64,000 bases of DNA, from the NCBI GenBank assembly GCA_945859605.1, contig OX243824.1:26678264-26742263 (forward strand). Direction: 5' to 3'. The DNA is from Lumbricus rubellus (taxonomy: Eukaryota; Annelida; Clitellata; Crassiclitellata; Lumbricidae). The position numbers and the translations under genes are program-made. Position 1 is the first letter of the stretch, and each line of letters starts with the position of its first letter. The notes under the pieces are model-generated. The model was not told where the DNA came from. It searched no databases and saw only the letters and a list, made by a program, of their open reading frames with translations. Below are positions 35,776 to 46,082 of this stretch, one piece after another.

Positions 35776-35917
35776 CGAACATCTAAATAAATCACCGACC
35801 GGCAACAACCGTAGAAATGAGGCGCTACGAAATCTGAACACGAGTGGATACGTGTTCAGATTTCGTAGCGCCTCATTTCTACGGTTGTTGCCGGTCGGTG
35901 ATTTATTTAGATGTTCG
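35776..35917. repeat. Perfect palindrome, 67-bp arms, 8-nt loop
   Basis: Bases 35776-35842 and 35851-35917 are exact reverse complements around AGTGGATA. The left arm starts one base from the 5' end of the minus-strand SINE. No protein is encoded. It could be a real cruciform-prone palindrome or a sequencing or assembly fold-back. Confidence 0.95.
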
Positions 35918-36061
35918 ATTTAGACCACAGTGTATGGCTTTTGAAACCTGATGCATATGAGAATTGATTAATTGTCGGGCTGTACTCAAGGGTATAGGAG
36001 GGTTACCGCGGGCATGCAGCGTCTACTCAAAATGACAGGGAACAAGCGGGTATACACTATT

Positions 36062-36181
36062 TGCATACATAGCCTACATACATAAATATATACATACATT
36101 TACATACATAAAATACATACATACATACATACATACATACAATACACACAGTCATACACACATGCATACATACATACATAA
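36062..36181. repeat. (CATA)n array
   Basis: Interrupted ATAC units that end immediately before the SINE at 36183. Confidence 0.9.
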
Positions 36182-36182
36182 G

Positions 36183-36375
36183 TGGGGCGCGGTGGTGTAG
36201 TGGTGGCGTCGTTGCTTTGGAGCCGGAAGGTTCGAGGTTCAAATCCACCTCGCCGCGTAAGGACCTTGGGCAAGTCCTTCACTTACAATTGCTCAGCGCT
36301 TCGGCGTGAAACTCCGATGCAGTGTCCGCTTTGCATTCGGGAGCGCCTCTGAAGGGTTCTGTGTTGGGCCTTTTA
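36183..36375 (+). mobile_element. CORE-like tRNA SINE, copy 2
   Basis: Same order as the copy at 35565: GTGGGGCGCGGTGGTGTAGT, B-box-like GGTTCAAATCC, GACCTTGGGCAAGTCCTTCA, GCTCAGCGCTTCGGCG and GGGAGCGCCTCTGAAG. The LINE-like tail is not evident, so the 3' end is truncated or replaced. Confidence 0.8.
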
Positions 36376-36389
36376 CTGTACGTTCGCCA

Positions 36390-36575
36390 TACCCATCTCA
36401 ATATAAGATCAATTTGTCTCAATTTTAGACTAATCTGTCAATACTAGATTAAATTGTCTCAATGTTAAACTAATGACTTTCAACATTAGACTAATCTGTC
36501 TCAATATTAGATTAACCTGTCTCACTTCTAAACTGATCTGTCTCAATTTTAGACTGTTAAGTCTCAACCTGAAAC
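36390..36575. repeat. Degenerate 21-bp repeat
   Basis: About eight diverged units built on GTCTCAATATTAGACTAATCT. The leucine/asparagine-rich open frames come from this array. Confidence 0.75.
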
Positions 36576-36693
36576 GCCACCATCTAACCTTTCTTAGTAG
36601 GCTACTGCTCAGGATGGACCTTCCGATAACGATATTTGATCGAGATTTCAATGGATACGATCATTGAAGGCAGTAATCCAAACCCAAGTGAGG

Positions 36694-36897
36694 GCGCTTT
36701 TTTAACGTGCAGTTGTACACAAAATGTGCAGTTCTAAATGGGTTTGTGCAGTGCTGTTGTAGAAGCACTTATGTGCAGTTAAAACTAGTTGGAAAAGGCC
36801 ATTTTCTTCCGATTGGTAATAATTTACTGTGGAGGATGCATGGGAAAGGAAAAAAAGGGTTGTGCAGTTCTAAAAATTCCTTAAAACAGCTCTGCTT
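36694..36897. repeat. Unclassified repeat, copy 2
   Basis: Diverged partner of 34905-35125 in the same orientation. Confidence 0.7.
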
Positions 36898-38815
36898 GGC
36901 AAGTAATCGCTTTCATTAGCTATCCATGTAAAGTGTGCGTTAAGCTAGTACTTACCAGAAGAGGTTTCGCTGCGAATTGACCATGGAGCAAAATTAAGAT
37001 GGTTAATGCCGTTATAATTATTATGGCCGCTTTCACTGCCGAAGTATTCATGTTGTCTTAGCCCGTGTAAAACCATCAGATTCTGGCGATCGTGCACATT
37101 CGTCAGGCTGGATTTAGATAAATAATAAATAATTATGAATGGTAATATTGGATTTCAAAAACATTGCATGGTATGCTTATTCACTTCTATGCAGATGATA
37201 AACAACTAGCTTAATGCCAAAAATGTTGATAATTATAATCACGCATAATCAACTGTTTCTCTTACATCCAAACACGGCGCGCATCCAGTCGATGTTGTCC
37301 GAGACATTTGTGTGCTCCTCGATTATACTCTTTCTATGAGAAATTAAATGTGCTCCATATAGGCCTACATGTAACTAACTCATATTTCTTCCATCTCAGA
37401 GGTCTAAATAAATTACTCATCAGTATATTAAATGCTTGTCAGGCAAAATTCGTTTGACTTCTTGCATTATTAGCAGTACATAGACCTAAGCTAATGCCAT
37501 TGCTCCAAGTCGTCGACTTCAAGTTGGTCTCGAGTCAGTTTAGGGTCACGCGAGGTCAGATTGACTGAATAAAGTCACTCCCAGGTCTATCTGTAATTTG
37601 ATTTCCTTATTGCATGTGTGTAGGCCTACATAATTACCGGTATGCATGTTGGCCTATGCACAGTATGCAGGAATAGCCTACAAGTTTCACGGCCGAAAGG
37701 TCATTGACTGCAGAATAAATTTCATTTATGAGATTTTGCATGAGGACCAGCGTAGGCTACATGTGGACAGTCTCGCTTTTTGATGTCCTATAACTCGTTC
37801 CATACAGATTTGAATAATCAGAATCACTCAGTGTCCGGTTAAAAATAAGCTTACGGAAATTCAACAGACAGATTGGGTCGCAGCCTCTCGTTCTGCCTCT
37901 TCTTGAATATAAGTCAGGTATAACTTGAGACTATGCCTAAGCCAATGGTCATGCGGATATTGGCAGCTCCTCGGTAGGTCATATAAAACGGTAAAAATCA
38001 CAGAAGTTGTGTATGTAATTTATAATAGTAGCCTATAGGCCAAGTGCTAATCGTAAAATCCATGGGTCCTTAACTGGCTGCAGAATGACATTAAATTTTT
38101 ATTTATGAAACTTTACCTGACGAATAGCGTACCTGTGTTATTCTTGGCATGAAGAATGGCCGGTTCGTGAATGAGATCAAATCTCTCAAGTCAGCCGCTG
38201 AGAGAGGGAGATAGAGGGGGCGCAGTGGAGAGGTATGTCGATGAAAGTTTTCGTGTCTGAAGAGTAAGCGGAGGGGGTTGGAGGAGAGATGCGTGGGAGA
38301 GTCACTTTTCTTTGCCTTCCTTCGACGTTGTAGCTAGTATAATTTGATAGATTGTTGTGTTCATATACTTTATGTCTGCATGGCTATCCGTATGCAAATT
38401 ACAATGGCCTCGGCCCTAAGAGCTTATTGAAGATGCACTTCGACCTATATGGCCTGTGTGAAGTAGTCTTGCATAACGCTATTAAATGTTTCGAGCATTT
38501 GCCTTTGTAACTGGTCACAATCTTCAGGAGCTCAAGAATTTGAGTTGACTCAACGTTACTTTGGATAAGAGACTGCCCCCAAAACTACCGAAGAATAGCG
38601 TATAGGCCCATGGTGACTAACATGTATCATGTTGCACAATTCATCAGTACTATTATGTATGTGGATGTGCGGGAGCAAGTGAATATCTGTATACTAACTA
38701 AAGTCTACAGCAGTTCGAGAACTGACTCGTTGGCGCATTAAAATGCTCCCATGTAATCAGTACTCATTATTATTATTATACTAGCGGTGCCCGGCCACAC
38801 GTTGCTATGGCTGAA
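36898..38815. other. Intergenic
   Basis: No gene recognised. At 38780-38812 the string CTAGCGGTGCCCGGCCACAC resembles, in reverse orientation, the AGCAACGCCGGGT ends of the repeats at 46.1-46.4 kb. Confidence 0.4.
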
Positions 38816-39245
38816 AAGATCGTCCAACCCTCACTCCCTGCCTCCATTCCCATGCCTCCCCCTCCCCTCCACCTCCCCCTTCCCATCACCCTCGCCCACC
38901 CCACCCCTGCCCTGCCCCTGCCCCTGCCCCTGCCCCTGCTCCTGCCCCTGCCCCTGCCCCTGCCCCTGCCCCTGCCCCTGCCCCTGCCCCTGCCCCTGCC
39001 CCTGCCCCTGCCCCTGCCCCCGCCCCCGCCTCCGCCCCCGCCCCTGCCCCTGCCCCTGCCCTGCCTCTGCCCCCCTGCCCTCCCCGTCTCGTCCCGTCCG
39101 CTCCCCTCCCATCCCATCCCATCCCTTCTCCTTCCCTCCCTTACCCTCCCCTCCGCTCCCCTCCACTCTCCACTCCTCTCCTCACCTTCCATTCCCCTAC
39201 CCCTACCCTCCTCTTCCCCTCCTTCTCATCCTCCCCCTCCACCTC
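38816..39245. repeat. C-rich minisatellite (CCCCTG)n
   Basis: A hexamer run of CCCCTG at about 38903-39062 within a wider C/T-rich block. Proline/leucine and glycine/arginine open frames on both strands are its translations. Confidence 0.93.
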
Positions 39246-39256
39246 TTCCTCTCCGT

Positions 39257-39668
39257 CAACATGCAAAAGCTGAAAGGAATTATAATTCAGGTATGTGTGG
39301 TGTTCAAAAATGTTCTTTTTGTTCACGAGCACATGACCGTAGACGTAGTAGTGTAGAAGCTGTCTCGGGAGACACTCGGCTTCATATCCGCAGGTGTGGC
39401 CGCCTAGCAGTCCAGATCTCGATCCGGGTACAATTTACATGCACTGGAGGAGCGCGTTTTTCGTTCCCGTATTTATGACATCGATAACCGTAGGGCGCGT
39501 CTGATTGAAGAGTAGCAGCTGTTTGACCAGGTGATCATCGACCGGACCTTTAAACAGTAGTGTCTACTTCTACGGCCGTGTGTTCGTGAACAAAAGGATC
39601 ATTTTGAACACCATATAGACCTAGGCCTATAGCTGAAAATTTTACTTCCTTTCAACTTTTGCATGTTG
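39257..39668 (+). mobile_element. Tc1/mariner relic, inverted 3'-end duplication
   Basis: The outer ends CAACATGCAAAAGCTGAAAGG and the reverse complement at 39645-39668 match. Longer inner blocks (GGTGTTCAAAA, TTTTTGTTCACGAGCACA, CCGTAGACGTAG) are also inverted copies of 39575-39615. The right half encodes a transposase C-terminus; the left arm is an inverted copy of that coding end. Confidence 0.7.
39388..39612 (+). pseudogene. Tc1/mariner transposase C-terminus, decayed
   Basis: In one frame WPPSSPDLDP, the motif around the last catalytic acidic residue of this superfamily, is legible. After a frameshift near 39430 the sequence reads LEERVFRSRIYDIDNRRARL, then an in-frame stop where a tryptophan is expected, QLFDQVIIDRTFKQ, another stop, and RPCVREQKDHFEHHI. 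This is the usual C-terminal order ending in a HFEHH-type motif. At least two stops and one frameshift make it non-functional. Confidence 0.75.
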
Positions 39669-39899
39669 GAAAGTTCCAGTTTTCGGTGCTGCATCTCAAA
39701 CGCTCATAAATTTGACAAACTCACGAATATTTCTAATCGGTTTTTATGATCTCATATAAATAATTATGGTCGCTGTTGTGTTTAGAATTTCAGACAAATC
39801 CGAAACGTTTTGACCGAGTTACGACACTTTTTGTTGTGTTCTACTTTACCGTGGGCACAGTGTATATTGAAATGGCTATTAGCAACAGTCGGTGGCAAA

Positions 39900-40345
39900 A
39901 GTTGGGAGTCGGCCTCTCGTCAAAAGTTGGGGGCGTTCGTCGAAAGTTGGGGCGTTCGTCGAAAGTTGGGGGCGTTCGTCGAAAGTTGGGGGCGTTCGTC
40001 GAAAGTTGGTAGCGTTCGTCGAAAGTTGGGGGCGTTCGTCGAAAGTTGGGGGCGTTCGTCGAAAGTTGGGGGGCGTTCGTCGAAAGTTGGGGGCGTTCGT
40101 CGAAAGTTGGGGGCGTTCGTCGAAAGTTAGGGGCGTTCGTCGAAAGTTGGGGGCGTTCGTCGAAAGTTGGGGGGCGTTCGTCGAAAGTTGGGGGCGTTCG
40201 TCGAAAGTTAGGGGCGTTCGTCGAAAGTTGGGGGCGTTCGTCGAAAGTTAGGGGCGTTCGTCGAAAGTTGGGGGCGTTCGTCGAAAGTTAGGGGCGTTCG
40301 TCGAAAGTTGAGGAGATCGTCCCAAGTCTCTCAAAAGTTGGGAGA
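39900..40345. repeat. 20-21-bp minisatellite, about 20 copies
   Basis: Units of GGGGCGTTCGTCGAAAGTTG with GGGGG length variants and a GTTA variant that is clustered in the second half. The unit holds the imperfect dyad TTCGTCGAA. Several open frames (SSKVGGVRRKLGAFVESWG-type) are translations of it. Confidence 0.95.
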
Positions 40346-40524
40346 CGCGTCCCGGGGTTCCTATCGGGTGGTTGCGCATATGTAGGTAGGCTTTTTTCAC
40401 AACCATTAGCCATTGTGATAACTGTCTAATCCAGTAGCATTATAAAATTCAAATTAGCAACGAAATTGAATTTGAGGGCAGGAAACTTTGGAATGAATCA
40501 GATTGAGATTATAAACATAGCAAC

Positions 40525-40617
40525 AGCTGTTTCTGCTGGTTTTTAAAAGGCGCCCTTGTAACGGCATGGCTGTGTTACTGCGCCATATAAATAGTCGTAA
40601 TTATTATTATTATTATA

Positions 40618-40652
<35 letters not shown>

Positions 40653-40660
40653 AGGAGAAC
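40525..40660 (+). repeat. LINE-like 3' tail and (TTA)n
   Basis: TACTGCGCCATATAAATAGTCG is followed by about 45 bp of TTA units, the layout of a CR1/L2-type 3' end with a microsatellite tail. No coding part remains. Confidence 0.5.
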
Positions 40661-40955
40661 ATGGTCCAGCAGGTGAAATATAGGCCTAATGTTGAAACTT
40701 TAAAATAAATGCAACAAACTCCTTTATAGCCTAACTGCAGCAATGTTGTTTTCTTTACAACAAACCTTCAATTTAAAGTTGACAGATCTTTATAACCATA
40801 AATAACCTTCGTGAATAGCATCAGGCGGTATCGCCAAGTGAGGAATGTAAGACCTGCTCTTATGTCATGAGATTTAAAAAGTGTTATCAACCTATGAAAT
40901 TCGTTTTGAAACAGACTGCCAAATTTGGTGGAACCCTGTGTTCTCAGTCATACAA

Positions 40956-42146
40956 TTAAGTGTTCTTTCGAATTGTGTAGTCAACATAATATTCGTAATA
41001 CGAGAGAGACCAGTTGTATCGTTCACTTTGGTAATCATACATAGTTCGTAAGAGGGGAATAATGGATATCCAAGTGGCATTATAATACCCTTTCAGTGGC
41101 ATATGAACGTCGATTTTTCCGTCGAAAGAACTATCTTCCTTCCATCGACAGCATTCTAATCTATCAACTGCTATTTTTCTTGGCATGAACATCACATGAC
41201 TACTACCATATTCGTTGATCCATTTCGTCATCATGAAACTTATCTTCATTTGATAGAGATACCAGCGTAAATTCTCGTTTTTACAAATACGGTGTAGAGC
41301 TAGTGAACCAAACTCTCTTGGCAAAACACTCAGAATATTTTGAGAGTAATTAAGCATGAAAGAATCGAACGACACTAACTTTTTCCAAGTCATGACGCGC
41401 ATTCCAATATTGGATACCACCGGCGTTTTATATGAGACTCCGTTGTGTACAAACTGTGTACAGCAGTTAACATTCATTGACAACATTGCCATATCTGAGC
41501 GCAGCCGATAGCTGTCTGGATTAAGTGGCCATAAATCTACACCTGCTGTTACCAGGTAGATCCAATCAGTGTCAGGAAACTTTGTACTTAGGATATTTGC
41601 TGCAAACAGCTTTGCAACTTGACTGACAGTTGCGGCGGTTCTTGCCGGTGAATAAATGTATAATAGAACAGCATCGAGTTCGAGGCATCTTGAAAGGACA
41701 TAGCGAACCAGCGGATCTGAGAAAGAATCGTTTGAAGAGCCAATCACCAAAATAACGCTGTCGAACCCAATTTTTTTCCAGGCGAGAGTCGTTAGAGGCA
41801 AATAGAAAATGTAATCGTGTGCATTGATGCAGTCTATCGCTATCGAAAATATTGCGTAATTCCTTGACGAATTTATTTTGCCTTCAATTTTGATGTAATT
41901 CATCTCGCTAGTATCGTATTCATCTGCGAAACGTTTGCTAAAATTCTGCAGTGGCAAATATTCCACATCGTCAATTCTGTTTGCAAGAACACTGTCTCTC
42001 TTTAGAATTTCAGTTTGTGGTCGCAAATCTGTAATTTTCAAAACTATCGACATAGTTGTCATCGATGGCAAATTAATGAAAACCAAGCAGATTAAAGCGA
42101 CGATTAGTAGCAAGGATAGTGCGCCTGCTATTCTTGAATCAATCAT
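40956..42146 (-). CDS. Putative Golgi type II glycosyltransferase-like protein
   Basis: A 396-residue protein of unrecognised family. Residues 1-6 are cytoplasmic-like, 7-27 form one hydrophobic membrane segment, and the rest is lumenal-like, with potential N-glycosylation sites at about N68, N92, N139, N266, N356 and N378. This is the plan of Golgi glycosyltransferases. Residues 95-210 look like a nucleotide-sugar fold: alternating hydrophobic strands (FSIAIDCIN, SVILVIGS, AVLLYIYSP), then DTD at 192-194 followed by WIYLVTAGVDLWP, a possible DxD metal site. Conserved-looking cysteines occur at 228-229 and 332-333. The start is an ATG 14 bases after a strong splice acceptor, and the frame has no introns. 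Codon use looks ordinary. It might instead be a related membrane protein without transferase activity. Confidence 0.72.
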   Translation of the reverse strand: MIDSRIAGALSLLLIVALICLVFINLPSMTTMSIVLKITDLRPQTEILKRDSVLANRIDDVEYLPLQNFSKRFADEYDTSEMNYIKIEGKINSSRNYAIFSIAIDCINAHDYIFYLPLTTLAWKKIGFDSVILVIGSSNDSFSDPLVRYVLSRCLELDAVLLYIYSPARTAATVSQVAKLFAANILSTKFPDTDWIYLVTAGVDLWPLNPDSYRLRSDMAMLSMNVNCCTQFVHNGVSYKTPVVSNIGMRVMTWKKLVSFDSFMLNYSQNILSVLPREFGSLALHRICKNENLRWYLYQMKISFMMTKWINEYGSSHVMFMPRKIAVDRLECCRWKEDSSFDGKIDVHMPLKGYYNATWISIIPLLRTMYDYQSERYNWSLSYYEYYVDYTIRKNT

Positions 42147-42159
42147 TTCCGTATCAAGT

Positions 42160-42176
42160 CTGTAAACAAAGACAAA
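42160..42176 (-). promoter_or_regulatory. Candidate 3' splice site before the coding exon
   Basis: On the minus strand, TTTGTCTTTGTTTACAG ends 13 bases before the ATG. It implies a 5' untranslated exon upstream and an intronless coding region. Confidence 0.6.
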
Positions 42177-43133
42177 TGCTCAAATAAAATGTTTAGTCAC
42201 TTTAGTGTTTACTGACAACACAATTTTTCTAATGTGCAATATTGATCAGTTTGTTCTGAAACAAATCGATCTTCCTCTCTCACCAACGGCTAAACTAATG
42301 ACTATTTTTTTCTCTGTATCTCGCTCTTTAAAGACTTTTCTTTTCCCCGGTGTTTTTCGTGCTGAGATCGCCTCTGAATTGTTATTACTCATTATGTGAA
42401 ACTTTTGCTAAAATTCCCCTCCCTTTCTGCACATATTTAACACGTAGTTAACCTATTCCTGTCAACTACTTTTTTAAACGCGGAAGATGCACTTGGGCAA
42501 TGTTTAGGCTATAACTTATTAGAGAAGAACTTGTCTAATGTCAATGGAGCGAACTGAATCCATTGTGCGGGAACAAAAGCTCGAGTTTGTGTCGCTGAAG
42601 ATCTTGCTCGTGGGTCAAGGAGATTAAATATGCGTGTCAAATAAGCGCAATGCATTCATGAAGAGCATAGCTCGAGGGTACGCGTACCCTAAAATAGAAT
42701 ACGTTAAAATACGTACGTACCTTTCGAAAAATAGAATACGCGTATGGTACGTAGTGAAGAGAGCAGGATGAAGTGGACGAGATGAAGAAGAACCTTTGTT
42801 GCAAAGCCAGTATAGTGTGGGGTTGGTATACATCAGAGTAGAACCTTACGCTGAATTAAAGCAATGACCTAAATACTTTCTGGAAGGGGTCTAGCAAATT
42901 CAGAGCAACGTGAAATTGCTATTTTTATCACCTCTTTAGGGCTTGGCAAACCATTCGACTTTGTTGACTTTTCTCAGGAATTATGACAAAGATGTATTTC
43001 ATTGTCATGTAGGCCTACATGTATGTCTCATTAATGGCCAAGGTTGCAACACAAACTTTCAAGTTAATGCGCGTCCGTGTTTCGAGTGGTTGAAAAGTCC
43101 TCTCTTCGGATATTCATTTACATTTTATAGACA
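42177..43133. other. Intergenic; upstream intron or promoter of the minus-strand gene
   Basis: No second gene recognised. Any first exon and promoter of the 40956-42146 gene should lie here or beyond; none can be pinpointed. Confidence 0.4.
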
Positions 43134-43925
43134 GTGTGGGCCATAATGAACTCCCTAAGTTCTTTTTGGTGCGCCGACAAAACGGCGCAGGACAAAACGG
43201 CGCCGACATAACGGCGCCGACAAAACGGCGCACCCACAAAACGGCGCACCGACAAAACGGCGCCGACAAAACGGCGCCGACATAATGGCACTGTACAAAG
43301 ACAACGATACCCGTTTAGTAATTGTTTGCTTATATAGGCTTTCAAAGATTGCCGCCCCCGGGAACGAGGTTCATCCAAGTGAGTAGGCCTATACGTTCGT
43401 TTAAATCAGCGTCTGCAGGCTTTAACTCCAACATATGGAGCAGTGCCGCTGGCCAATTATTTGCGTGGTATCGCCAACAACGTTCGTATTTGAACTATAA
43501 GACTTGATGCAAATGATCAGTTGATTACTAGTATAACGTTCATATTTTAACTTCAGGACTTGATGAAGATGATCAGTTTTTTCTATTTCCTAGATTAGTA
43601 TATTGTGACTATTACTGCTATAAAAACGTCTGTTAACTATATTACTTGATTATCTGAGTGTTTGTACCAAATAAACAAAGTACTAATAAAATAATTTGCT
43701 TTGAAAATGCGCCGTTTTGTCGGCGCCGTTTTGTCGGTGCGCCGTTTTGTCGGCGCCGTTATGTCGGCGCCGTTTTGTCCTGCGCCGTTTTGTCGGGGTG
43801 CCGTTCTTTTTACCAGCCAAAGGTAAGAATTTTAAAATTAATTTGCACACTGCACAGGCTCAGAGACAATTCATATAGGGCCTACGTAGGCCTACACAAT
43901 AATGAGTACACATGTCATTATGGCC
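43134..43925. mobile_element. MITE related to the 15.5-kb copy, interrupted
   Basis: The left end CAGTGTGGGCCATAATGAACT matches the terminal repeat of the element at 15472. A possible decayed right end CATTATGGCC is at 43916-43925. It is split by the fold-back element at 43168-43803. Confidence 0.5.
43168..43803. mobile_element. Fold-back element with ACGGCGCCGACAA subrepeats
   Basis: Both ends (43168-43286 and 43699-43803) are arrays of the 12-15-bp word CGGCGCCGACAAAA in opposite orientations, each itself near-palindromic. The element is flanked by an exact 8-bp duplication TTCTTTTT (43160-43167 and 43804-43811). The 400-bp interior encodes nothing recognisable and includes a diverged direct repeat (about 43478-43530 and 43537-43588). 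The 8-bp duplication suggests hAT, but the ends are atypical. Confidence 0.85.
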
Positions 43926-44210
43926 AGATTTCATCAAAATAATTTCAAACATAACAATAGTTACATCACTTTTAGTAAAGCTTCCCACTGTTTTTTTTCA
44001 CGAACCAAAAGCATAACGCAGTGATAAAGTAACAAAAAACGATATTATTCATCCAACTTCCATTTGCAAGCATTACTTTCCTCAATCCGACTTCCATTTG
44101 TCAAGCTTTTCTATCAGTCCAGCGCTTATTTCAGCAATCAATACTTCATAAGGAAGAAGTAATTCTATTCTCTTTATTCCAAGTCAAGTTGAACAAGAAT
44201 CATTTTCATA
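43926..44210. other. Intergenic
   Basis: Nothing recognised apart from a short direct repeat of ATCCAACTTCCATTTG-like words. Confidence 0.4.
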
Positions 44211-44218
44211 CATGCATA

Positions 44219-44628
44219 CAGGGCCGGATTTAGGCATGTTCAACATGTTTGGCCGAACAGGGCCCCCACACTTTCCACACTTTAGGGGGCCCCCACAAAA
44301 TGCGGGGAAACGATTTTTTAGGAAATTTTCCGCAAAATTTCGCCAGGTGACTAAAAAAAGGTCATCAACTTTTTTGGCAGATGAAATGGTATGATTTTCC
44401 CGAAAATTTGGTAAGATGACTAAACAAAGGTCATCAACTTTTTGGCGGATGAAATGGTATGATTTTCCAGGAAAACATTTTCCCCGAGAAATTTTACAAT
44501 TTCGCCAGATGACTAAAAAAAGAATATCCGCAAAAATTTTCCGGACAGGGCCCCCACAAAAATTTCCCGGACAGGGCCCCCACAAAAATTTTCCGAACAG
44601 GGCCCCCACATTGCTTAATCCGGCCCTG
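44219..44628. mobile_element. hAT MITE, GGGCCGGAT family, copy 2 (410 bp)
   Basis: Ends CAGGGCCGGATTTAGGC and GCTTAATCCGGCCCTG with an exact 8-bp duplication CATGCATA (44211-44218 and 44629-44636). Near its right end the GGGCCCCCACAAAAATTT block is repeated three times. Confidence 0.93.
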
Positions 44629-44694
44629 CATGCATACATAGATACATACATGCATACATACATACAATACATACATTATTTCACTCGAGCACAT

Positions 44695-45012
44695 ATATGT
44701 ATGTATGTATGTATGTACAATACATACATGTACAATTGTACATACATACATTATATGTATGTATATATGTATGTATGTATGTACTATGTATGTATGTATG
44801 TATGTATGTATGTATGTATGTATGTATGTATGTATGTATGTATGTATGTATGTATGTATGTATGTATGATTGTATGTATGTATGTATGTATGTATGTATG
44901 TACTATGTATGTATGTATGTATGTATGTATGTATGTATGTATGTATGTATGTATGTATGTATGTATGTATGTGTGTATGTATGTATGTATGTATGTATGT
45001 ATGTATGCATTG
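44695..45012. repeat. (ATGT)n array
   Basis: About 320 bp of ATGT units with a few ACTATG and GATTG interruptions. Confidence 0.94.
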
Positions 45013-45139
45013 TATGTTATGGTATGGCAAAGTTATACATTATACATTTCACCCTTTCCATGCTAAAGGCGTCAATGGTATAGATCCAACTATTAATAGC
45101 CTTTCATAGTCTTTCCAACATACTGCAACCACCAACTAA

Positions 45140-45243
45140 AATTATAAACTGTTTCTTAAAAGCTGGAGTATACACTATACCATAATGCAAAACATTTGGG
45201 TGCATTTTGGTATACTCCAGTTTTTAAGGAACAGTTTATAATT
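45140..45243. repeat. Hairpin-forming inverted repeat
   Basis: AATTATAAACTGTTTCTTAA and GCTGGAGTATAC return in reverse at 45208-45243 with a few mismatches; the spacer is about 35 bp. Possibly a very small MITE. No clear target duplication. Confidence 0.8.
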
Positions 45244-46082
45244 CAGTTAGTGGAATTCATTTAATAGGTTCCGATATTTTTTAAGTGATCAAAGATGAAG
45301 CCTGTAACAATCGCCCTTTTTATGTCCTCTTTTTCTCCAGTTTGTTCAAAAGGCTATGCATATTTATACGACTCAATAATAAGCCTATATTACAAAATTC
45401 GATTTTATTTTGCCCTAAATTTTTATGTAATTCATGCCGCTCTTGGAAAGAGCATTAGACCTATATCTAATATTTCAACTAAAAATAGCAAACCACTTGA
45501 GAATACTTACACGCTTATCAAGAACTCTATACTACCCTTCAATCCCTTCATACATCTGTATCTAACTTAAACTAATAATTTTATTGTCTGAGCGACGAGC
45601 GTTAGCATTCAAGTCGAACCTTTCTGGGCTCATTATTCTACAACAGAGGGCAGTTATATTTATCGCAAAAACGCCATATGGAACCCATATGATTACTGAA
45701 TTTCTAAATTTGAAACTATTAGGCCTAAAACCAACGAGATTATAGAGCTTCTGGACATACACGTATAGATATACCCTAAACCAATTACTTAAAACTTTGC
45801 AAACAATAACAATAGACTAATTTCTAAAAAATGTGCAGGACCAAGAACATAGAACGATTTTCCTCCATAATAATATATATTATTCTCTCACTACCCTCCT
45901 CCAACTGTTTAAACGACAACTGTGCATTCACATGGGCCGCAATCCAAAGCACTCTTTCTTAACTAAATAATGCATAATTGTTATGGGTTTATTTTATAGA
46001 ATTACTAAGTGCGCTGTTTCTATTCATGTAAGCTATACGTGTGCAACAAACTTGTTTGTGAATATAACGCATACATTACCTA
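45244..46082. other. Intergenic
   Basis: No gene or element recognised. Confidence 0.4.

Noticed and set aside
38776..39478. Proline/leucine and glycine/arginine-rich frames of up to 223 codons
   Set aside because: Translations of the CCCCTG repeat on either strand; the downstream part of one runs through the decayed transposase in the wrong frame.
39776..40291. Four overlapping frames with SSKVGGVRRKL-type repeats
   Set aside because: All come from the 20-21-bp minisatellite; there is no start context or flanking domain.
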